Shown here one piece after another: positions 56,050 through 64,000 of a DNA stretch of 64,000 bases. The stretch is from Labia minor (taxonomy: Eukaryota > Arthropoda > Insecta > Dermaptera > Spongiphoridae). Below the pieces are notes generated by a model. It saw only the letters and a list, made by a program, of their open reading frames with translations. It searched no databases and was not told the DNA's origin. How positions within the stretch are numbered: the stretch's first letter is position 1; every line of letters begins with the position of its first letter. A program made the translations under genes and the position numbers. Location: contig OY720346.1 in NCBI GenBank assembly GCA_963082975.1, positions 30,126,720 to 30,190,719 of the forward strand. Direction: 5' to 3'.

Positions 56050-57040
56050 TTATTATTGTACGTATATGTTATATCTATCTATCTATGTGGCTCAAAGATA
56101 CTCGAAAGTTCTTGGCCGCAACAACCACATTTCTCTAAGTGTCCATATCCTGAGCCCTTGTCCCATCTCTCTTACGTCCCTTGCTACGCGTCCTTGGTTT
56201 TCCAAGCGGACGTTTTCCAATCGGTCTCCCCACCAATATCTTTTTCCTCTCCCATTCAAGCCACGTGCCCTGCCTATCGCAACTTTTTTCCCTTTTATAA
56301 CCCTAACTATTTCTGAAGGTGCAGAGGCCATGCAATTTCTTGTTAAGCAGTCTCCCCCATTCCCCGGTGACCTCATCTTTCTTTGGCCAATAAATGCAGG
56401 GAAGAATCCTATTCTCAAATACTCTGAATCTACTCTCATCTCCCAGGGTCATAGACCATGCCTCCCAGTCATATAATGCAACAGGCAAAATAATTTTTTT
56501 ATATATTCCCTTTGATAATAATTTTGATGAGATAAGCCTCTTTATTGCAAGATAACAGGCGTTTCCCGATTGCAACCCCGATTTAAATTCTTCTCAAATA
56601 TTATTATCCTTCGTGATTACATTCAATTTTTCTACATATTCAAATTCTACATTTTGTATATCAAGATTTTGTATGTTAATACTTTTCCTCTTTGTTACTA
56701 AATATTTTTTCTTATCACTATTAATTTCAAACCTCCTATTATATTTAATTCGTCTAGGTAACCTAATATTTTACAATTGATTTCCGCATCTTATTATTTC
56801 TTTACTACCTTCAAGACAAATTTGAAGATCAAAATTTGAAAAAGTTTATGCTGATCTATATTGAGTCATGCATATGTTTTACTAAAGTCTACAAATAATT
56901 AGTGAACAGAAATATTGAATTCGCGGTTTTTTTCCTAATATCTGTCATAATGAAAATATCTTAATTAATGTTGATCGATTTGGCCTGAACCCGCAATGAT
57001 ATCTCCTAATATTTCCTCCGCCTATGGTTTTTATGTATTG
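56050..57040 (-). pseudogene. Longest copy (E) of the LINE family, RT domain to 3' tail
   Basis: Minus strand from about 57040: decayed reverse-transcriptase fingers/palm with LFVDFSKTYA (motif A, about 56865-56900), then INSDK/KKYL-like and LISSKLLSKGIYKKIILPVA at 56575-56480, YDWEAWSMTLGDESRFRVFE, and the basic C-terminus with NVRLENQGR, ending in the GATAGATAGATATAACATA tail near 56065. Many stops. The plus-strand frames here (56056-56476) are antisense shadows. Confidence 0.75.
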
Positions 57041-57356
57041 TATATGTTATAATAGTGAAATAGAGTATATAATATTTCTTGATCATTACATTTTGGTATT
57101 TTATTTTCATTGCTAGATTATTATTGAATACTAGCTGATCAGAGCGCCTTCCAGGCGCTCTTCACACCTAGACGGGGGCTCCGCCCCCTGTACCCCCGAG
57201 TGTAGTATTTGGTTGAAAGTCTGTATGTAAAAGGTTTTCATCCATTTTGTTTCAATCAGTATAAGTAGATAAGACATATATTTGTTTTCTTAGAAAATAT
57301 ATATTTTAATTTAATCAGTAAATTAATTATATATTATTATTGTATATGTTATATTT

Positions 57357-57532
57357 ATCTAACTCTGTGTCTATACAGTTTTCGAAAGTTCTTAGCCGCA
57401 GCATCCACTTTTCTCTAAGAGTCCCTATCCTGAGCTACAACCAAATCCTACCCTGTCCCATCTCTCCCATGTCCCTTCCTTCATTGTCCACCCACCTTGA
57501 TCTTTGGTCTTCCACCGGATGTTTCCCAATAT
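57357..57532 (-). pseudogene. Short 3' fragment of the LINE family (copy F)
   Basis: Minus strand matches the terminal part of LINE copy B (GCTAAGAACTTTCGAAAACT, CACAGAGTTAGATAAATATA), next to the Helitron-like 3' end. Confidence 0.7.
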
Positions 57533-57800
57533 TTGCATGTGTGTCTGCATACATATCTACGTATATGATAACTGAACACTTAATAATAATAATAATAATG
57601 TATTAAATGAATATAATTGAAATTTTAGTTTTAATTGCACTTTTTTTTTGGTTTTTATTTTTATTTATTTTTATTGGAATTATTACAAATAATAATATAC
57701 CGTTTAATACGTGAAAATAATAATAATAATAATAATAATTTATTAAATTAATATAATTGAAATTTTATTTTTTATTATTACATTTTTATTTTTATTTTTT

Positions 57801-58109
57801 ACCGACCGACGATAGTAAGGGAGGTATTGTTTTCACACCAAATTTCACATGTGGAGATTTTTACATATCTCCACGAATATTTCTTAATTTAAAATTATAT
57901 GAAGTCACCCAGCCATTCATGACGTCACAGCCTGGTCTTACATATGTATTACAAATAAAATAAAATTAAAAATATTTATGTTATGTCCATATCTGTTTTT
58001 TATTACATTAATAGATATATTAAAATTATTTGAAATTGTTTCTGTAGCTGGAAATTAATTTACTTCAAACCGTCGGTCGGTTCGGACCTGGCCACAGGTC
58101 AACTTATTT
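57801..58109. mobile_element. Internally deleted copy of the foldback element
   Basis: Starts ACCGACCGACGATAGTAAGG and ends CCACAGGTCAACTTATT like 32703-33982, but joins 57878 directly to the last 225 bp of the right arm. One TGACGTCA (57920-57927) and one decayed site (TGAAGTCA) remain. Confidence 0.75.
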
Positions 58110-58900
58110 TGTTAATAATTTATTTTTATTTTTTATTTTTTTTGTTAATAATTATTACATTTTTATTTTTCGAAAATTATTTCTACTTTATTAATTGTTA
58201 ATAGTTATTACATTTTAATTAACAGTTTTCGGAATAAGTATATTCTCTTATTTTATAGAGATTATTATTTTACATATATATGAATATAATATAAATATTT
58301 TTAATTTTATTTTTAGAATAGATATATATCTAAAAGGAGGTAACTGTGACGTCACATATATACATTTAAATTAAAAACAACTAATGAAGATGATTTTTTC
58401 CAGATATGTGATCAATAAAACTAAATAACTTAAGAGTATAACTAATGGTTTTCAATTTATAAAATCTAATTTAACACACAACAATTCCGTCTCATTATTG
58501 TATTGTAATACAAAGTTAGAAATATTAAGTTTAAAAAAAATTTAAAATATTTGAATTTTGAAAATTACATGTAGCGCCATCTGTCGATTGTTTTGTGACA
58601 CTACAGATTTTTAGCAATATATTACTAATTAAATTAATTTTGGATAAATTAATTTTGGATTTAACTACACTAAAACCTTCCTTGGTATGCCCACAACAAT
58701 TCCTGAAAGTTTCACCGTAATCGGACGGGTAGTTTTTGAGTCTATAGACAGACAGACAGACAGACACACACACACACATTGCCTTTTATATATATAGATT
58801 TTTAATTATAATGAAACTTGAGAAAATGCAAAAATAGAGACTTGAGACAATTTATAAAAATTAATGGTATAAAACTATAGATAAATTACCAATATATACA

Positions 58901-59855
58901 TTCATTAATAGTATTACTACTACTACTACTACTCCGAGGCTCTACAACCCTGGGTGGGTCTTGGCCTCATGGACAATTCTCCTCCAGTAGGTCCGGTCCT
59001 GAGCAGCACCCTCGACGTCCTGTATACCAAGGATTTTCAGGTCCTGGTATACTTGGTCCCTCCACCTAAGGCGAGGTCGTCCAAGGGGTCTTTTCCCGGC
59101 CGGGGTGCTCCTCCACACTTTCCCCAGGATGCTCTCGTCCCCAGATCTCAGCAGGTGACCCAGCCATTGCAGCCTTGCCGCTCTGATGAGATGGACGACG
59201 TCGGGTTGTTTGTATAGTTCCCTGAGTTCCTGGTTGGACCTAATCTGGAAACGCCCCGTGTTAGGATCCATGACCGGTCCGTAGATCATCCTCAGAATTT
59301 TTCTCTCACTACGTGCCAATTTATTTCTTTCATGTAGGGTCATGGTCCATGCCTCGCTGCCATAGGTCATCACTGGTCTTATAATCACCTGGTATACCCG
59401 CTCTTTCAGGCTTCTACTCAGTACCCGAGAGCAGAGAAGTTTTTTGATTGCGTACACACACCGCCATGCACTCTGGATTCTGGCATCAATTTCCGACTGG
59501 ATTGTGTTGTCGGATGTTACCATAGAGCCCAAGTACTTGAAATCCGCAACTCTCTCGAAAGTACTGGTTCCCATGTTGACTCCAGTTGGCATAGTTATTC
59601 TTGAGAATCTGGACATGTGCATGTACTTCGTCTTGTTCACGTTTACCTGAAGGCCCACCTCTCTCGCCCCTCTCTCCAGTCTTTCAAAAACTTCCTCCAC
59701 GACACCAAAATCATCTCCAATCACGTCCAGATCGTCAGCATACCCCACCACCAGAGATGTTCTTGACGTCCCCAGGATCTCCTGTCCAGGCTTGGTGTCT
59801 CTGATGCCTGTTTACATAAACAGTAAATAAAATAGATTTTTCATTAATAGTATTA
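58901..59855 (-). mobile_element. Young 5'-truncated LINE with perfect 16-bp TSD
   Basis: Exact direct repeats TTCATTAATAGTATTA at 58901-58916 and 59840-59855 bracket a minus-strand insertion that ends in a (TAG)n tail (58917-58934). The target duplication plus microsatellite tail is typical of target-primed reverse transcription. Confidence 0.9.
58942..59809 (-). CDS. C-terminal half of a non-LTR reverse transcriptase
   Basis: Open minus-strand frame without disruption: about 289 codons from the truncation point (first Met at 59751). It starts in the RT palm with VVGYADDLDVIGD (the catalytic YADD), then NKTKYMHMSRF, FKYLGSMVTSDNTIQSEIDA, the thumb-like KERVYQVIIRPVMTYGSEAW, RKILRMIYGPVMD, and a basic tail GKRPLGRPRLRWRDQVYQDL ending KTHPGL. 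The fingers, endonuclease and ORF1 are missing through 5' truncation, so this copy is dead, but its intact frame indicates a recently active parent. It belongs to a different family from LINE copies A-F. Confidence 0.85.
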
Positions 59856-61400
59856 ATTTAAATTAATTGATTTATTTGTTTTTTTATTATTAAGTTCATT
59901 TATTAATTTTTTTAGATCGTAGTTATTTTCCTCCCTTAAAAGAAACTTATCTAATTCTGTGGTGCTAGGGGCTTTGAAAATTATTAGTCGCAATATGAAG
60001 ATTTCGCTTACAGTTTCTGTCATGTCCGACCTCCGTCCAATAGTTATTATTTCCCTCAAGTTTCTTGATTCTCTTAATCATGTGATCTATATATTGAATT
60101 TTTTTTTATTCATTATAATAAAATTTAAACAAATAAAAATTTTCACTTTGTTAATTTATATAAATTTCAATTTAAACTGATTGTGAGTGATACGCTTAGC
60201 CAATACTCTGAATAATTTGTGTACAAAAATATTGAATGTTCTTAGCGAGATTTGATATAATGTTGTACAATTTGTCCTAAATCTGAATTAGAAGAAAATT
60301 ATAAATTGCCTCCTCTTCCAGCCCAATTCATTTACCCACCCATGTTGCATAAGGCATCTAAATTTCTTAAAACTCCGTTTTTTTTAATTTAAAACAGAAG
60401 GAGAGAAAGAGTTTTAAATTATATTCGAATAGTCTATATATTCTATATATCAGTATTTTTTTCTGAATTTGATAGCAAGTTGATTTTAAAAATTTTCCAT
60501 TCTTAATGCATATGATTGATTACATGTGTTAAAATTTAAAAAAATTCAAATATTCTAATTTTTAAATTTATATACAATTTAATATTATTTTTTATTAATA
60601 TCATATCAAAAAAAGAGAATTTATTAAAAATTAAAAATAAAAAAAGAAGCCTATTAATAAAAAATTGAATGGTGTGTGTGATACGCTTTGCAAAGACTCT
60701 GAATAATTTGTGTATAGAAATATTGAATGTTCTTAGAGAGATTTTTTAACCTTTCACTCTTTCAAATAGAAAAGAAGAAATATTCAAATATTAGAAAGAA
60801 TAAATAAAAATTAAGTTAATATAAATATGATCTAAATATTTTATTAAATTAATTAAAATGAGAACTTTTAGAATAAATGATTTAATTGCATTGATATTTG
60901 AATATTAGAATTTAAAATAAAAAGTGAAATATAATAATTCTTTGATTGGGAATCGCTATGATAATTCATTGTTTGAAATGATTCCGCTAGGCCGACAGTG
61001 AGCCGCGAGCTGCTCTTGAATGAACAACACGGAGAATTATATAAACTTTAAAAAATTAATTTCTGCGGTTATTGATAAGATATTAATAAAATTTATAGCC
61101 TATGTTACTCTAGAGGTATATAAGAATATTGTGATGTAATTTCAAAGAAATCGGTTCAGCCAATTCTGAGTCTATAAAATAGTAATTTTCCGGACAGACA
61201 GACAGACAGACAGACATGAAAAATTCTAAAGTCACTTTTGGATTCTAGAGGTCATGAAACGCGAAGATATGCAAAAAATTTTAAATTCTGAGCAATGTGC
61301 AGACAAAAACCTTTTTTTATATATATAGATAAAATAATTTAATTATTTTAAAAAACGGCGGTCTTCAATTACAATTTTTTTAATCTCTACTGACTGTTCA
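59856..61400. other. Spacer made of old repeats
   Basis: 60177-60245 and 60665-60740 are direct repeats (ACTCTGAATAATTTGTGTA; ATATTGAATGTTCTTAG). 60360-60600 is paralogous to 45900-46070. A GACA microsatellite (61193-61216) and TATATATATAGATA (61316-61330) look like an inverted Helitron-like 5' end. No gene. Confidence 0.5.
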
Positions 61401-61402
61401 TT

Positions 61403-62059
61403 TCATAACTGAAATTCTTCTGTAACCAACATATATATATCATCGAAAACCATTCGAATTGAAACACATAATTGTATAGTACCGATATAGTCCGTAGATT
61501 CTTCAAATTGAAGTGATAATAAAACGCATTTATTAATGTTTTCATGTAAAATGTCTTCAAGATTTCGGCTCATTCCTTCTGTTCTACGCATAACTGTATT
61601 TCGCGATAACCACATATTTTTGATTGATGTCATTATTTCAGATTTATTTTTAAAATTCTAAGACAATTCTCCTGCTTTAATGAATGCCTCTTTCCATATT
61701 TCCCCATATGAAACGGTTTGTTTGTTTAATCAAAGTTTAAGCAACTTTGAATGAAGCAATCGTAGCTGTCTTCGAATTTGTATTGTATTTTGAAAAACTA
61801 TTTTGTTGTGCAGATATATTTGTGCCTTCAGTTGTTACACTTTTGCTTTTCTTAACGCAGTGGCACGTGGATAATCTTCTTCGTAATTTTGATAATTTGT
61901 TAGATAATGTCTTTTAACGTTTTCTTTCTTAGACAAAGCTACTGTTGCATTGCAAATAAAACAGATACATTTATCTTTCATCATAGTAAATAACTAATCT
62001 TCTTCCCATTCACTGTGATAATGATACGTTTTTTTCCGGCTTGTACTTGGATTATTCAT
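61403..62059 (-). pseudogene. Decayed hAT transposase, GTF2IRD2/ZBED type
   Basis: Minus strand from 62059: MNNPSTSRKKTYHYHSEWEE, a stop, then a zinc-finger-like CICFICNATVALSKKENVKR HYL...NYEEDYPRATALRKAKV stop. After a gap, 61633-61403 continues WLSRNTVMRRTEGMSRNLED and SLQFEESTDYIGTIQLCVSI. Family members have LDEST-D with a catalytic Asp; here it reads FEESTD. In-frame stops and the missing C-terminal half make it inactive. Confidence 0.75.
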
Positions 62060-62198
62060 TCTAAAATAATAGGGTTAAATAATTTTAGAATTTACCTACT
62101 AAAGATATTATTACGGAATATTTAAAACAATAACTAACATACTTACTTCTGGTCGCTATCACTGACTGTCACTTTACAATCTCTCTAACACACACTGA

Positions 62199-62289
62199 CA
62201 GTGGCGCAACCAGGATTTGATCCTGGGGGGGTTTTGACTAGCCGCTCCACCTTCCTATGGTGCCCCCTCGGACTCTCTCAAAGACAAAT
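62199..62289. mobile_element. hAT-like terminus (CAGTGGCGCAACCAGG)
   Basis: CAGTGGCGCAACCAGG, then GATTTGATCCTGGGGGGG, running at about 62289 straight into the interior of the duplicated MITE. An identical terminus appears in the same orientation at 63878, so the 1.7-kb repeat is bracketed by two such ends. Confidence 0.65.
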
Positions 62290-64000
62290 TTTAAAAAATG
62301 ATAAATTGTTTATCCTTACAAATCTATTTTATTGCCTTCAAAATATCTACGTTCGACACAATGAATTTGTGCCAACGTTTTTTCTAATCCAGAATAGTTT
62401 TCAAACTCAAAAAGTTCTTTTTTGAGTAGGTGAATAGCCAGAAATGACACGATGCTAATTCTCTCGACTTAATGATGAAATGTTCTATAAAAGTGTGAAA
62501 CTATGTCTCAAAAAATTCAACGCTTAATACTCAACTAAAATCCCTTATTAAGAGTTTGGACTGGAGGAAGACTTGTATAATGCAATACATTGAATAATGG
62601 AAGATGAAAAATTCACCTTATTTTTTGATTAAAGTGTTATTTATATAGCATTATATTTTTTCTTCTCTTCTGTTTGTTTGTTTTTGTACTTTTTATATAA
62701 TTTTTCATATTTATTTATTACTTTAATTTTCATTGAAATATCTAATACTAATTCATTCTTATAAGCTCTAAATTATCAATTCATAAATATTGAATACAGT
62801 ATTAAGACGCTGTTAAATAATTAGATCAACTTATTATTATAGATAATATTATTCATTCATCCTTTATATTCGCAAGTACCTGTATTAATTAACACTATTC
62901 ATGAATTATCAATAAAATTGTTATTCATTACTAAAAAAAACTATTGATTTATACGTATTTATTAACTCCCAACACCTACCCCTACAGACACAACTACCTC
63001 TCCTTTCCGCCCCTTGCCTATCACTTTATTTTAAGTGTGCCAATAATCTAGAATCGATCGCTTAGTTACTATCTAAAGAGATAGAATGTTCACTGGGTCA
63101 AATCATTTGAACTTCATTTATTTTCTTTAGTAAAATAAAAATGGGTAGAGAAATTACATGAATAAATTGGAAAAACAAAAAACAAAAATTAAATCGCGTG
63201 CAAAACTTGCCGTTTCTTTTCTTGAATCCAACCCTCTCTCTCTCTCCCATGATAGCTTAGACACCTTCTCATATATCTAGTCTCGCACGCAAATCAAGAG
63301 TCCATTACAATAAATCAATTCAACACCTCGTCACGGGATTCTCTACATGCAAAATATTAAATATAACCTGCCTTATAGTTGAAAAAAATAAAGCAATTTA
63401 AGTGTTATCTACAATGAATAGAAACTTATTTCTGCGGAAAATTTTTTTTTTTAAATTTTGTGGTGAGTTAGATATAATTATAAATAATATTAAATGTAGA
63501 AAAGAATTATAATTTTTTTTATATTAATTTTAAATTTTTTCTAAATTGTTTTGGAGTATCTATTTTTAGTATAACTTTTATTACAAATTAATTTGACAAC
63601 AACCAACGTATGATATGCAATCAAATAAACAAACGAATTAAAGGAAAAATAAAAAAATATGTATCATTCTTCTTTTGGATAAAAATAAAACAACCCACTA
63701 ATGATGACCACATGTCAAAAGTTCTCATACTTAAATTAGCATAGAAGATATTGACATTAAATTAAAGGATTCCAACAACAAAGCTGGAAAATTCTTATTA
63801 ACACCTTAATTTTGAAACTTTTCTTCACCCACCATATTCAACAAACTTATCTCCTACTGATTCTAAGTATCAGTATTCAGTGGCGCAACCAGGATTTGAT
63901 CCTGGGGGGGGGGGTTTGACTAGCCCCTCTCTCTTCCTATGGCGGGGTCCCCCCCCCCCCCCGGGCTCTTTCAAAGACAAATTTTCATTAAGATTTTTTT
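62290..64000. repeat. 1.7-kb direct duplication, copy 2 (runs off the window)
   Basis: Near-identical to 24527-26236, including the MITE right half, the CTCTCTCTC tract and the CAGTGGCGCAACCAGG terminus (63878 onward). Small differences: an added CGTTTTTTCTAATCC near 62375, and short indels at 63440-63620. The copies are about 38 kb apart. Confidence 0.85.

Larger units (their letters stand above)
57131..58798 (-). mobile_element. Helitron-like element, both ends visible
   Basis: On the minus strand it starts A|TCTATATATATAAAAGGC at 58798, followed by a GTGTGTG / CTGTCTG tract. It ends with the hairpin GAGCGCCTGGAAGGCGCTC and CAGCTAG|T at 57131. Length 1,668 bp. Inside it carries LINE copy F (57357-57532, minus), a deleted foldback element (57801-58109) and AT microsatellites. 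No Rep/helicase is encoded. Whether the two ends belong to one element is inferred. Confidence 0.5.

Noticed and set aside
56056..56476. Plus-strand frames of 86 and 136 codons
   Set aside because: Antisense to LINE copy E, whose minus strand shows genuine RT motifs.
58954..59804. Plus-strand frames opposite the young LINE
   Set aside because: Antisense to the intact YADD-containing RT frame.

Overview
This window is very A+T-rich, intron-bearing eukaryotic DNA, almost certainly from an insect. Evidence: GT-AG introns in a clearly recognisable MAGUK gene whose protein reads like insect/vertebrate MPP7, insect-type mariner, hAT, MULE, Helitron and non-LTR (LINE) relics, and roughly three-quarters A+T overall. 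The order cannot be settled from the sequence alone.

Only two genes are convincing. (1) A multi-exon MPP7-type membrane-associated guanylate kinase scaffold gene, plus strand, coding exons from 13560 to 21692 (L27-L27-PDZ-SH3-HOOK-GK). It has a 30-nt cassette microexon that would enlarge the PDZ peptide-binding loop and a frame-keeping alternative acceptor in the HOOK exon. Its introns hold a hAT MITE and a LINE nested in a pogo-like MITE. (2) A single-exon 463-codon F-box/leucine-rich-repeat gene at 39600-40991, whose 5' flank is duplicated upstream. A few orphan candidate exons (10.3 kb plus strand; 11.7-13.2 kb minus strand) look coding but cannot be named.

Layout: 1-7.2 kb, AT-rich spacer with two hAT elements and one small MITE. 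7.2-10.2 kb, a 1.38-kb tandem duplication carrying a tRNA-like module and a palindrome. 10.2-13.5 kb, spacer with candidate exons. 13.5-21.7 kb, the MPP7 gene. 21.7-26.5 kb, spacer, a MITE and the first copy of a 1.7-kb repeat that recurs at the right edge of the window. 26.5-34 kb, a dense transposon graveyard (LINEs, Helitron-like elements, a Pif1 helicase fragment split by a hAT element, a MULE, and a 1.3-kb foldback element). 34-39.6 kb, duplicated F-box 5' flank interrupted by a 156-bp perfect-TIR element. 39.6-41 kb, the F-box gene. 41-64 kb, mobile-element mosaic: Helitron-like termini, an APE-type endonuclease fragment, a 3.6-kb hAT composite containing a MULE and a dead mariner, a 1.8-kb TG...CA insertion, several LINE copies including a young one with a perfect 16-bp target-site duplication, and a decayed GTF2IRD2-type hAT transposase.

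The strongest unusual structures are: (a) a family of GC-rich double-hairpin 3' ends, five of six ending CTAG or CTGG followed by T and the sixth CTAT, repeatedly associated with the 3' end of one LINE family, including a head-to-tail CTAG/TC junction as expected of rolling-circle Helitrons; (b) the 1.3-kb foldback element with about 540-bp arms carrying CRE-type TGACGTCA octamers; (c) several insertions whose empty sites or target duplications can be read inside the same window.
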